A stretch of 64,000 bases of DNA from Devosia sp. RR2S18 (GTDB lineage: Bacteria > Pseudomonadota > Alphaproteobacteria > Rhizobiales > Devosiaceae): contig NZ_CP126539.1 in NCBI RefSeq assembly GCF_030177755.1, forward strand, positions 2,938,001 through 3,002,000, in the 5' to 3' direction. Every line of letters begins with the position of its first letter. Positions within the stretch are counted from its first letter, which is position 1. The notes below the pieces were generated by a model, which was given only the letters and a program-made list of their open reading frames with translations, was not told where the DNA came from and did not search any database. A program made the translations under genes and the position numbers. Below are positions 32,846 to 42,608 of this stretch, in pieces.

Positions 32846-33820
32846 ATGACCTATATTCTGCGGCGTCTCGCTTTCTATCTGGCGGCGTTTTTTCTGGCGG
32901 TCACGCTCAATTTCTTTATTCCGCGCGTCATGCCGGGCGATCCGTCAGCGCGCATCATCGCCTCCTTCCAAGGGCGCTTGAACGAAGCTCAAGTCGAGGC
33001 CATTCGGGCTTCATACGGCGCCAGCGGCTCGCTTTGGGAGCAATATATCGGCTACGTCGCTCAGGTGTTGCGCTTCGATTTCGGTATATCGACCGTCCAG
33101 TTTCCCGAACCCACCTCGTCGCTGCTGTTTTACGGCGCGACATGGACCCTGGTACTGGTTGGCATCTCCATTGCCCTCGCCTTTGTCATCGGCACCATGA
33201 TGGGCATTCATGCCGCCTGGAACCGGGGCGGCTTTTTCGACAGCCTGTTTACGCCGCTTAATGTCATCCTCAACGCTTTCACGCCTGCCGTGGTGGCGCT
33301 GCTGCTCTTTTATGCCTTTTCGTTGGAGCTCAAATGGTTCCCCCTAGGGCGCGCACATGCCACCGGTCTTGCACCCGCTCTTGACCTGCAATTCATCGGA
33401 AGCGTCCTCTACCATGCAACTTTGCCGGTTCTGTCGATACTGATCGTCAGCTTCGGTGGCTGGCACCTAGGCATGCGCAACGTGATGATCAACCTCCTCA
33501 ACGAGGACTTCGTGATCCTGGCGCGCGCCAAGGGACTGAGTGATCGACGCGTGCGCTACCGCTATGTGGCCCGCAACGCCATCATGCCGCAGATCACCTC
33601 CCTGGCGCTGTCCGTCGGGTTCCTGCTGGGCGGAGCCTTGGTGACTGAGCAGGTGTTCAACTATCCGGGGCTGGGCAAGTTCACCGTCACCGCCATCGAA
33701 AGCCGCGACTACTCCTTCATACAGGCGCAGCTGTTGCTGCTGACCATGTCGGTTCTCGTGGCAAACCTTCTGTCCGACATCGCCAATGTCGTTCTCGACC
33801 CGCGGCTGCGAAAGGGCTGA
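32846..33820 (+). CDS. ABC transporter permease (DppB-like)
   Basis: A 324-residue permease with six predicted membrane segments. The N-terminus YILRRLAFYLAAFFLAVTLNFFIPRVMPGDP is typical of DppB-type proteins. The EAA loop is ILARAKGLSDRRVRYRYVARNAIMPQIT. TCCGGAGGACC precedes the ATG. It works with the next three genes as the inner-membrane part of the importer. Confidence 0.93.
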   Translation: MTYILRRLAFYLAAFFLAVTLNFFIPRVMPGDPSARIIASFQGRLNEAQVEAIRASYGASGSLWEQYIGYVAQVLRFDFGISTVQFPEPTSSLLFYGATWTLVLVGISIALAFVIGTMMGIHAAWNRGGFFDSLFTPLNVILNAFTPAVVALLLFYAFSLELKWFPLGRAHATGLAPALDLQFIGSVLYHATLPVLSILIVSFGGWHLGMRNVMINLLNEDFVILARAKGLSDRRVRYRYVARNAIMPQITSLALSVGFLLGGALVTEQVFNYPGLGKFTVTAIESRDYSFIQAQLLLLTMSVLVANLLSDIANVVLDPRLRKG

Positions 33821-33823
33821 CCC

Positions 33824-34861
33824 ATGGCTGACATCATCCACACCGCTTCAGTTCCGCTACTGGATCGACTTGACGAGGCAGCCATTGCCAGCGCTGCCCC
33901 CAGCCAGGCCGAACTCATGCGCGAGTTGCGCATCAAGTCTCGACCGGGCTGGACCAGCCGTTTACCGCCATCCATGGCGGCCTTCGTGACTAATCCAAAG
34001 GGGATGGTGGGCATCGTCATCCTGCTTGGCATGGTCCTGTTTTCGATCCTGGTGCCGATTTTCAGCGAGTACAATCCCCACCGCCGCGCCGGTAAGCCAC
34101 ACGTGAGGCCCAGCTACGAGCATGTTCTGGGTACCACCCGCATGGGCAAGGACGTGTTTACCCAGGTCGCCTATGGCGGACGTATTAGCCTCGCGGTGGG
34201 CTTCGGCGCAGGATTGGCCTCTGCCCTGATCGGTTTGGCGATCGGTATCTCCGCCGGCTATTTTGGCGGCCGGACCGATGACATCCTGACCTTCTTTGTC
34301 AATGTGGTCCTGGTCTTGCCCGGGCTGCCACTCATCATCGTCATCGCGAGCCTGGTCGAAAGTGCGGGCCCCCTCGTCATCGGCATCGTGCTGGCGCTGA
34401 CCGGTTGGGGCTGGTCCGCGCGGACCATCCGCACCCAGACCTTGTCACTGCGGACGCGGGAATTTGTCCTCTCCGCCGAACTCATGGGCGAAAAGAAGTG
34501 GCGGATCATCCTCAAGGAGATCTTCCCCAATATGTTGAGCTTCTTCATGGGCGGGCTGGTGCTGGGCACCATTGCCGCAATCCTTGCCGAAGCCGCCCTC
34601 AGCTTCATCGGCCTGGGCGACCCCAATGCCGTTACCTGGGGCACCATGCTCTACTGGGCGCAGAACAACATGGCGCTTCAAAGCGGCGCCTGGTGGGAAA
34701 TCTGGCCACCGGCCATTGCCATCATGCTCACTGGCGCCGCCCTCGTCATGATCAATTTCGCGGTGGACGAAATCACCAATCCGCAACTCAAGGCATCACG
34801 CGGCATCGGCCGCATCAAGCGGTATCTCAGCCGCAGGGGGAGAAGCGCCGATGTCTTCTGA
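33824..34861 (+). CDS. ABC transporter permease (DppC-like)
   Basis: A 345-residue permease. It has a soluble N-terminal ~55 residues, a first membrane helix (VGIVILLGMVLFSILVPIF), and HVLGTTRMGKDVFTQVAYGGRISL, the usual DppC stretch. The EAA loop is LSAELMGEKKWRIILKEIFPNML. It lies three bases after DppB and overlaps the first ATPase by 11 bp. Confidence 0.93.
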   Translation: MADIIHTASVPLLDRLDEAAIASAAPSQAELMRELRIKSRPGWTSRLPPSMAAFVTNPKGMVGIVILLGMVLFSILVPIFSEYNPHRRAGKPHVRPSYEHVLGTTRMGKDVFTQVAYGGRISLAVGFGAGLASALIGLAIGISAGYFGGRTDDILTFFVNVVLVLPGLPLIIVIASLVESAGPLVIGIVLALTGWGWSARTIRTQTLSLRTREFVLSAELMGEKKWRIILKEIFPNMLSFFMGGLVLGTIAAILAEAALSFIGLGDPNAVTWGTMLYWAQNNMALQSGAWWEIWPPAIAIMLTGAALVMINFAVDEITNPQLKASRGIGRIKRYLSRRGRSADVF

Positions 34862-35803
34862 TCGCGTCCTGATCGAAGTTCGCAACCTGACCGTCGATTA
34901 TGTCGGCGAACATTCTGTCGCTCGCGCCGTCAACGGGATCGACTTCGACATCAAGGAAGGCGAGGCCTTTGGCCTGGCTGGTGAGAGCGGCTGCGGCAAG
35001 TCCACTGTCGCCTTCGCCCTGGCGCGGCTGACCCGTTTGCCGGGCCTGGTCTCCGGGGGAGAGGTGCGCCTCAACGGAGAGGATGTGCTCAAGTTCGACA
35101 AAGCGCGCCTCAAGGCCTATCGCTGGAACGAGGTCAGCTTCGTCTTTCAGTCGGCGATGAACGCGCTTAACCCGGTCATTCCGGTGTCCGAGCAGATCAT
35201 GGACGTGATCCAGACCCATCAACCCGAACTTGGCAAAGAGGGTGCCCGGACCCGCTCCATCGAACTCTTCGAGCTTGTCGGCATTCCTTCCAAGCGCCTC
35301 GACGATTACTCACATCAGTTCTCCGGTGGCATGCGCCAGCGCATCTGCATAGCAATCGCTCTGGCGCTCAACCCACGCCTTATCATCATGGACGAGCCGA
35401 CCACCGCACTCGACGTGGTGGTGCAGCGCGACATCATCGAGCAGATCGTTGAACTCAAGTCTCGCCTTGGTTTCTCAGTGCTCTTCATCACCCACGATCT
35501 TGGCCTGATGATCGAGTTCTGCGACCGCATCGGGGTCATGTATTCCGGTCAACTGGTCGAGATCGCTCCTTCCGAAGCCATCCTCCAGAATGCATTGCAT
35601 CCCTATACGCGCGCACTCGGCAACAGCTTCCCGCCGCTCACCGGCCCACGCGCCCGCATGGAAGGGATCCCGGGTACGCCCCCCGACCTTCGTTTCCTGC
35701 CGCAAGGCTGCCGCTTCGCCCCGCGCTGCCCGCACGCCATGGACATTTGCCGGGTTGATGATCCCGCCCTGCGTTACTATCCCGAGAACCGGAGCCAGGC
35801 CGC

Positions 35804-35822
<19 letters not shown>
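34851..35822 (+). CDS. ABC transporter ATP-binding protein (DppD-like)
   Basis: A 323-residue ATPase: Walker A GESGCGKST, signature FSGGMRQRI, Walker B LIIMDEPTTALDVVVQ and switch His in FITHDLGLM. The C-terminal oligopeptide-ABC extension contains a cysteine cluster (CRFAPRCPHAMDIC), which in this family can hold an iron-sulfur centre or zinc. It overlaps the next ATPase by 19 bp. Confidence 0.93.
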
Positions 35823-36820
<998 letters not shown>

Positions 36821-36880
36821 TACCCGAGCGTATTCCCCCGATTGCACTGTTCGAAGCAGCAACGCCTCAGGCGGTCGGCA

Positions 36881-36907
36881 GTGTCAGGGCCCCCAGGCCC
36901 CTGACAC
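36881..36907. terminator. hairpin terminator between convergent genes
   Basis: A 9-bp stem GTGTCAGGG / CCCTGACAC with a C/G-rich loop. It lies between the importer operon (+) and nadE (-). The T-run is weak on both sides. Confidence 0.5.
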
Positions 36908-36928
36908 ATCACGCAATCCAGTGATCGG

Positions 36929-37744
36929 CTATGGTGATGGTGCGACGGGCAGCGCGCGCTTGTGGCTGGAGTTGCGGTAGAAGCGCATGATGATCTGTTC
37001 GGCTTCGGTGTCGATCTGCTTGCCTTCGAGAAAATCATCGATCTGCTCGTAGGTAGTGCCGAAGGCCTCTTCGTCGGGACGAAGAGGGGCGCTGTCTTCC
37101 AGGTCAGCAGTCGGCACCTTTTCCACGAGATGCTTGGGTGCGCCCAAAACACCTGCAACGGCCCGGACGCGGCGCTTGTTCAAGCCCGAGAGGGGAAGGA
37201 CGTCAGCGGCTCCATCACCAAACTTGGTGAAGAAACCCATGAGCGCTTCGGCCGCATGGTCGGTGCCAATCACCAGACCCTGCAGGCCGCCCGCCAAGGC
37301 ATACTGGGCGATCATGCGTTGTCGCGCCTTTACGTTCCCAAGGACAAAGTCCTCTTGTGCTGGGCTAGCGGGGACGAAGCCAGAAGCTCTGACCTGCTCC
37401 CACATCGCGTCTGCCGCCGGTTTGATGTCGACCGTATGAACGGCGTCAGGCTTTATCGTTTCGAGTGCGGCCTGGGCGTCGGCTTCGTCGGCCTGTTTGC
37501 CATAGGGAAGACGCACGGCCACGAATTGTGCTGCATGTCCTTCTTCCCGCATCTCCTGAACCGCTTTTTGTGCGATCAGGCCCGCCGTGGTCGAATCCAC
37601 GCCACCGCTGATACCCAACACATAGGCCTTCATCCCTGAAGCCTTCAGATAGGACTTGAGGAAGTCGATCCGCCGTCTCGCCTCCTTTTCCGCATTGAAG
37701 TTAGCGGCGACGCCGAGCGTCTCGATGATCTCTGCCTGCTGCAT
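36929..37744 (-). CDS. nadE: ammonia-dependent NAD+ synthetase
   Basis: A 271-residue enzyme that amidates deamido-NAD+ to NAD+ using ATP and ammonia. The ATP pyrophosphatase loop is VLGISGGVDSTTAGL. Later marks are RQRMIAQYALAG, VIGTDHAAEALMGFFTKFGDGAADVLPL (abridged) and EKVPTADLEDSAPLRPDEE. No N-terminal glutaminase domain is present. ATG 37744 follows AAGGAAG; the longer frame adds an unlikely extension. Confidence 0.95.
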   Translation of the reverse strand: MQQAEIIETLGVAANFNAEKEARRRIDFLKSYLKASGMKAYVLGISGGVDSTTAGLIAQKAVQEMREEGHAAQFVAVRLPYGKQADEADAQAALETIKPDAVHTVDIKPAADAMWEQVRASGFVPASPAQEDFVLGNVKARQRMIAQYALAGGLQGLVIGTDHAAEALMGFFTKFGDGAADVLPLSGLNKRRVRAVAGVLGAPKHLVEKVPTADLEDSAPLRPDEEAFGTTYEQIDDFLEGKQIDTEAEQIIMRFYRNSSHKRALPVAPSP

Positions 37745-37860
37745 CAGAGTTGCTTCCTTTACCTGGTCTGTTGGTGGGTGAACGCCCGTAGGGCCGATCG
37801 GATGCCGGCCCCCACCATTGCCGCAATATCGCTCCTCCAAGCGCTCCCCAGCCCTACAGC

Positions 37861-39306
37861 TTAGCCGGTTGGATAGGAATGGGTGGTCTTATCCCAGACA
37901 ATAGGCGCGCCGGTCAGTTTGTGGCGCGCGAACACCGATATCGCACGAGCGAGGGCGAAGAAATTCAAGAGGTTCGAAACAACCATGCGGGGGCCAGCCA
38001 TCATCCCTTGCAGCGGGCCATAGAGGCGCGCGGTGAAGATGGAGCGCTGCAGCAGTCTGTTGCCCAGCAAAACCAGATTGGTCATGAGCAGCACGGCGTA
38101 GGCATCAGCGTTAAGCAGCAGGAACGGCGGCCGGTCGGTCGGAGGAACAAGCGAGAACACGATGTTCAGCGCCAAGAAGTTGAGCATCACGTAATAGGCG
38201 ATGATGGCAGCCGGCGCGGTGATCAGCCCCTTCCGGTCGCGGAGCAGAAAGTACTTGTGACCCAGCGACCCTTCCCAACCATGCTGGGACCAACCCTGGA
38301 ACGCAATGCCGAGCAACCAGCGGGCGCGCTGGCGATAGGCGGCGCGAAAGTCGGATGGAAAGTACTCACGCGTCGCCACCGGTAGCCATTCAAGTCGCCC
38401 GCGCGCCGCACCTGCATGACCGCGCTGGTCGACGGTGATGCCGATGGGAAATTTGACGAAAATTTCACGCATGCCCATGGCGGCGAGACGGAACGCGATG
38501 TCGTAGTCCTCCGTAAGGCTGGTGGTGGAGAACACCTCCCCTGCCCGCTCAGCGCGCAGAGCATCGATGGCACGACGGCTGAAGCAGGCGGAGACGCCCG
38601 CGCAAGGCACCACTCCGGTCATGCTTTCTCGTACCACCAGGTCCTTGGAGTGCCACTCGGCGAACTCATCCATATAGGTGCCGGCAACCAATTCCTCGAT
38701 GCCTCGCGGAAACGAGTAGACCGGCAGCTGGATCAAATCCATGCGTCCAAGGAGATGGTTGAACAGCTTGAGTTCGTAAGGGTGGATCACATCCTCGCTG
38801 TCATGCAGCGCTACACCCGCGAAGCGGGTATTCTGGCTGCGCTCATAGGCGAAGATGTCACCCAACACGACGTTGAGGCAGTCGGCCTTGTTGGTGGGGC
38901 CGTCGCGCGGCACCACCGACATTTGCACGTTGGGAAACCGCTCCATTGCCGCCCGCACCTCGGCGATTGTGTCGGGATCGTTCTGGTAGACGCCGACAAA
39001 AATCCGATAATTGCTATACCGGATCAGGCGATTGCTCGCTGCGAGCATGGCGCCGATCACCTCGCTTTCATGCCAGGCAGGAACCATCAGCGCGATCGGC
39101 TGCTCGGGCCGGGCGTCGAGCTGTTCGGCGGTGAGGCGCGGATAGATCGCCCGCGCCCAGAACCAGCGATAAAAGCTGTAGCTCCAATACCAGGCGTCGA
39201 CAAACAGATCGTCGAGGCTGGACAGCAGGATCAGCACGGTCACCGCCACCGCAAGCAACTCAATGACTTGCTGGTAGGTGGCCAGATAGAAAATGAACTG
39301 GCTCAT
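37861..39306 (-). CDS. membrane glycosyltransferase, GT2, NfrB-like
   Basis: A 481-residue protein. The N-terminal membrane helix (about 12-30) is followed by a cytoplasmic GT2 domain with IALMVPAWHESEVIG, the DxD-like HDSEDVIHP, the acceptor-side TEDYDIAFRLA and the processive motif QRARWLLG. Three or four C-terminal helices follow. It resembles the glycosyltransferase part of NfrB (phage N4 adsorption protein B), but has no C-terminal c-di-GMP-binding MshEN-type domain. It overlaps the BcsB-like gene (ATGA), so the two probably form one polysaccharide synthase. Confidence 0.85.
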   Translation of the reverse strand: MSQFIFYLATYQQVIELLAVAVTVLILLSSLDDLFVDAWYWSYSFYRWFWARAIYPRLTAEQLDARPEQPIALMVPAWHESEVIGAMLAASNRLIRYSNYRIFVGVYQNDPDTIAEVRAAMERFPNVQMSVVPRDGPTNKADCLNVVLGDIFAYERSQNTRFAGVALHDSEDVIHPYELKLFNHLLGRMDLIQLPVYSFPRGIEELVAGTYMDEFAEWHSKDLVVRESMTGVVPCAGVSACFSRRAIDALRAERAGEVFSTTSLTEDYDIAFRLAAMGMREIFVKFPIGITVDQRGHAGAARGRLEWLPVATREYFPSDFRAAYRQRARWLLGIAFQGWSQHGWEGSLGHKYFLLRDRKGLITAPAAIIAYYVMLNFLALNIVFSLVPPTDRPPFLLLNADAYAVLLMTNLVLLGNRLLQRSIFTARLYGPLQGMMAGPRMVVSNLLNFFALARAISVFARHKLTGAPIVWDKTTHSYPTG

Positions 39307-41102
39307 TGCCGCGGACGCTGCCCCAGCGTTTTGCGGATCGTCAGCCGCGCGGCAAGGATCAGCAGCATAAGGGCAAGGAGCCCCACGGCGATCCAGAGCC
39401 CGTATTGTTGGAAAAAGCCGGTGAGCTCGCGCCCGGTGTCGCGTGCCTCGGCAAGAAGTGGCCGGTCTGGCGTGGCGCCATCCTGCCAGAGCACGCCGGC
39501 ATCCCCGACCAGCGCGACCGTTCCGTTGCGGAATTCGAGGACCCGCGGCTGCGGCACGGGACTATTGGCGGGCAGAACGACCTCGACAACGCCACTCTCG
39601 GCCACAAGGTTTACCCGGGCCAAGGCGGCTTCAGCCGAAAAGTCCAGCGGCGCTTGTCCATCCGCAACAGGGATTGACGAGATGGGACCACCGGCCATTC
39701 GGATAGTAGGCAGGCTCGTCTCTGCAGCACCGAAACTTACCTCCACCTGCGGCGTCAACACGCCCAGTCCATGCAACAGTCGCGCTGCCAAGCTCAGATA
39801 GGCTTGCAGGTCTGGAGAGCCCGCCAGCGTCTTCGGCAGGGCGATGTGCACGCCACCACCAAGCCGGCCAGCAAAAGCAGCGAAGCCGTCGGCATTGTTG
39901 CGGTCGTAGCGCAGGCCGCTGCCGCTCAGGATCTGGACGGCGTAACCCGATTGCTGCTGACATTGGGCGGCGAGGGCGCGGTCCACTACGACGCGAAGAT
40001 TGTTGCTGAAATCGAGCATGTCGGGCGGCAGCGTCAGGCGCAGCGTGTTCTGGCCAGTGGCGAGCCGCTGGGCACTCAGCAGTTGCCCATTGAGGTAAAT
40101 GGTGGCGATTGGCGGTGCGCCCGAACGATCGGGGGCTGCAGCCAGCTCCAGCACCGCCTCGCTGGGCAGCCGCCCGCTTGCGCCGACCAGGGGAAAGTCG
40201 AGGTTGAACTCGCCGCGGCTGCGAATCCCTTGCGAGGGCGGCAGGTTCTCAAAAACCGTCAGACTATTTGTCACGGGCAGACGTGCACCCGGCGGCTCGC
40301 CAGTGGCCACGCGGCCAGCGCTTGCCAACACACCAGGGGCACTGCGCCAGAGTTGTGCCAGTGCACGAGTGCCTTCGCCCGGTGCAACGGCTATGCGCAC
40401 TTGCTCGCCCGTATTCACCAGTTCGGCGCCCTTGGCGTTCGCATCCACTGTCAGCGCCACCACGGCGTCTGTATCCGTTGCGAGGCTGAAGTCACGGTTC
40501 TGGGTTAACAGCATCACGCCCAGTTCGATCGCGGCAGCAGCTTCTGCCTCCGACATCTGCGAGGGCAGACCCACTACGCCCGCCTGCGGCATCAAGGACA
40601 GCGCGTCGGCAATCGTGGTGATCTCGTTGAGTTCCACGGCATAAGCGATGCTGCTGGCTGGCAAGATGGTGATGCTGTTGGCCGGGTCGATCTCTGCGGT
40701 GCAGACATCAGCGGGAGCAACCAGATCCCCGCGGAAGCGAACCTCCAGGCCCGCAGGAACCGCCAGAAATGGTTCCGGCACCGTCTCCAGCACGAAACGG
40801 GAGGCGGCCTGTTCACCCGGCAGCAGATGTATGGCATCAACGGGCAACCCGTTGATGCTGACAACGAGGCTGCCGCGCTCGAGATTGGGGGCCACCGCGC
40901 GCCCATTCACCGTCAGACGCAAGTCGCGGATAGTCGCCTGGCTCGGCATGGGCAGGAACGCACTCTTGGACTCGCTATCGGAGAGCAGCAGGCCATCGGA
41001 CAGGCCCAATTGACCCAACTCCCACTCGAAGGTGGCAGGAGCTGCAATCGCGCTGGCAGAAGATAGGAGCGTGGCCAGTACCACTTGCAGCAGTCGCTTC
41101 AC
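39303..41102 (-). CDS. BcsB-like periplasmic polysaccharide-synthase subunit
   Basis: A 599-residue protein with a signal peptide (VKRLLQVVLATLLSSASAIAAP), two beta-jelly-roll/ferredoxin-like repeats as in cellulose synthase subunit B (for instance ATIRDLRLTVNGRAV and PPIATIYLNGQLLSAQRL) and a C-terminal membrane helix (about 560-585) for docking to the synthase. The start is GTG at 41102. BcsB normally pairs with BcsA; here the partner is an NfrB-like GT2, and no bcsZ or PilZ gene is nearby. The polymer is unknown. Confidence 0.8.
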   Translation of the reverse strand: MKRLLQVVLATLLSSASAIAAPATFEWELGQLGLSDGLLLSDSESKSAFLPMPSQATIRDLRLTVNGRAVAPNLERGSLVVSINGLPVDAIHLLPGEQAASRFVLETVPEPFLAVPAGLEVRFRGDLVAPADVCTAEIDPANSITILPASSIAYAVELNEITTIADALSLMPQAGVVGLPSQMSEAEAAAAIELGVMLLTQNRDFSLATDTDAVVALTVDANAKGAELVNTGEQVRIAVAPGEGTRALAQLWRSAPGVLASAGRVATGEPPGARLPVTNSLTVFENLPPSQGIRSRGEFNLDFPLVGASGRLPSEAVLELAAAPDRSGAPPIATIYLNGQLLSAQRLATGQNTLRLTLPPDMLDFSNNLRVVVDRALAAQCQQQSGYAVQILSGSGLRYDRNNADGFAAFAGRLGGGVHIALPKTLAGSPDLQAYLSLAARLLHGLGVLTPQVEVSFGAAETSLPTIRMAGGPISSIPVADGQAPLDFSAEAALARVNLVAESGVVEVVLPANSPVPQPRVLEFRNGTVALVGDAGVLWQDGATPDRPLLAEARDTGRELTGFFQQYGLWIAVGLLALMLLILAARLTIRKTLGQRPRQ

Positions 41103-41220
41103 TTCAGAATTCCGGCACGAGCCCGTTTGAGAAAGTGTCGCCGCTACGCCCCTTTTAACCATCTGACCAGCCCTGGGTGAACATAGCTTGTGGTCAGTGT
41201 GGGCATGGCTCCGCGCACGG

Positions 41221-41385
41221 CTACCGACCCGCAAAACGCACGACAAGGAGAAAGCCGATGGCGCCCCCCAGGATCAGGCCCAGCGCGGCACCCCAGGTTC
41301 CGGCCAGATGCGCGCCCAAAAGGCTCAAGATGACGGAGATCACAAAGCCGAGAAGGACGAGAAGAAGGGACGCAAGAACTTCCAT
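41221..41385 (-). CDS. small membrane peptide
   Basis: A 54-residue, almost wholly hydrophobic protein (MEVLASLLLVLLGFVISVIL...) with two membrane segments separated by GAHLAGTWG and ending RFAGR. The ribosome-binding site is weak. It may be a small inner-membrane protein. No family recognised. Confidence 0.4.
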   Translation of the reverse strand: MEVLASLLLVLLGFVISVILSLLGAHLAGTWGAALGLILGGAIGFLLVVRFAGR

Positions 41386-41562
41386 GCACAACAACCCGGC
41401 AAATCCAACCAAGGAGCAACCGCCGTCCGCGCGGGATGGTTTCAAGCGTTAATTGTTATGGTTAATGAGGTCTGAATACGGAGGGTCGCATTCACCTATT
41501 TGAGAAGAGGGAACGGCAGCAGATTTGGTGCATTTTTGCGGATGAGGCAGGAGGCAGCGAAA

Positions 41563-41799
41563 ATGGCGCTGAAAGAGCTCTTCACAGGAACGCTGCAACG
41601 CGGCGACACCGCTACCAGCTTGCAACAGACCCATCGGTTCCGGAACTACGCCATCGTGGCCCTGGCTTGGGCCGCGTTGCTGCTGCTTTTGCTTCACCCG
41701 GCACTATCGCTCCTAGCACTGCTGAGCGCCCCAGTGCTGCTCCGAGCCCGGCCTGCGCCAGTCCCCGTGCGCGTACGGTCTCAGACAATCCTGAAGTAA
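41563..41799 (+). CDS. small membrane protein
   Basis: A 78-residue protein. A polar N-terminal half (MALKELFTGTLQRGDTATSL) is followed by two close hydrophobic helices (about 28-58) and a basic tail (RARPAPVPVRVRSQTILK). GGAGGCAG stands before ATG 41563. Function unknown. Confidence 0.5.
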   Translation: MALKELFTGTLQRGDTATSLQQTHRFRNYAIVALAWAALLLLLLHPALSLLALLSAPVLLRARPAPVPVRVRSQTILK

Positions 41800-42100
41800 A
41801 CACACGGCATTCTCGCTTTGTCTGAGGTAAAGCGAGCCGCGGTCGAGCGTCTGGTACGGATGGTGTTGAGCGTGTCGACACTAAGCCCACCTCCGTCGTC
41901 GGTGAGAACCGCTTCCACCGCATAACGGGTCTGCTCGAGTCCCAAGCTGCGGTCGATGGCGACCTGCACCTACGGCTCGAGATCCTTCACATTGAAGCAT
42001 CCGCCGGAAAATTGTGAACACCCAGGACAGGAACTTGCCTTCTTCCCCAGCATTGAAAGGCCAGCGTCACCAGTCCTAACAACTCTTCTTGAGGCTCCGT
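41800..42100. other. intergenic region with a hairpin
   Basis: It holds a hairpin CTCGCTTT / AAAGCGAG (41812-41836) that could end the preceding small gene. A 62-codon minus-strand frame (41781-41969) has no clear family and may be a decayed remnant. Nothing else is recognisable. Confidence 0.5.
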
Positions 42101-42481
42101 GTGACCGCCAATAACGCTACGCGCGTTCTGATCGTCGAAGACGATCCGATCATCGCCCTTATCATGGAAGAAATGGTCGAAGACCTGGGCTATCTTGTCG
42201 TCGGCCCCGCCCGTACCGTCGAGGATGGCCTTGCGCTCGCCGGTGGCGATGGCCTGGACTTCGCATTGCTCGATTTCGAGATCGGCGATGGCGACGCTTC
42301 CTCCATCGCGCAAACCTGTGCCGACCGCGCCATCCCGTTTGCCTTCACAACGGGCAACGATCCGGTGGCGCTCCGGCAAAATTTCCCGGAGCCTCCGATC
42401 ATCAGCAAGCCGGTGCTGCAGGCTGAACTGCTCAGCGTCTTGCCTGCTGCCGCGGCTTCAGGAACACTCGTCCAGCATTGA
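42101..42481 (+). CDS. single-domain response regulator (CheY-like receiver)
   Basis: A 126-residue receiver domain without an output domain. RVLIVEDDPIIALIMEEMV carries the acidic pocket, FALLDFEIGDGDA has the phospho-acceptor Asp (about residue 57), TTGND has the conserved Thr and IISKPV the conserved Lys. The start is GTG 42101 (TTG 42089 is possible). It resembles the receivers that partner HWE-type kinases in rhizobia; no kinase is nearby. Confidence 0.85.
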   Translation: MTANNATRVLIVEDDPIIALIMEEMVEDLGYLVVGPARTVEDGLALAGGDGLDFALLDFEIGDGDASSIAQTCADRAIPFAFTTGNDPVALRQNFPEPPIISKPVLQAELLSVLPAAAASGTLVQH

Positions 42482-42608
42482 AAACTCAGACCGGGAGCAC
42501 CACGCTCCCGGTCTCCCGCCGCCGCGTGACCTGAACGGACTCCAACCAGCACGTACCGTGATCGCCAGCGGCACACGCCTTGGAAATTCCCGCTAGCACC
42601 AGATCGGT

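Noticed and set aside
38416..39801. 461-codon plus-strand frame opposite the glycosyltransferase/BcsB pair
   Set aside because: Crosses two certain genes on the other strand; composition is histidine/arginine-rich and not protein-like.
41781..41969. 62-codon minus-strand frame, possibly a gene remnant
   Set aside because: No family match by eye and it overlaps the end of a likely plus-strand gene.
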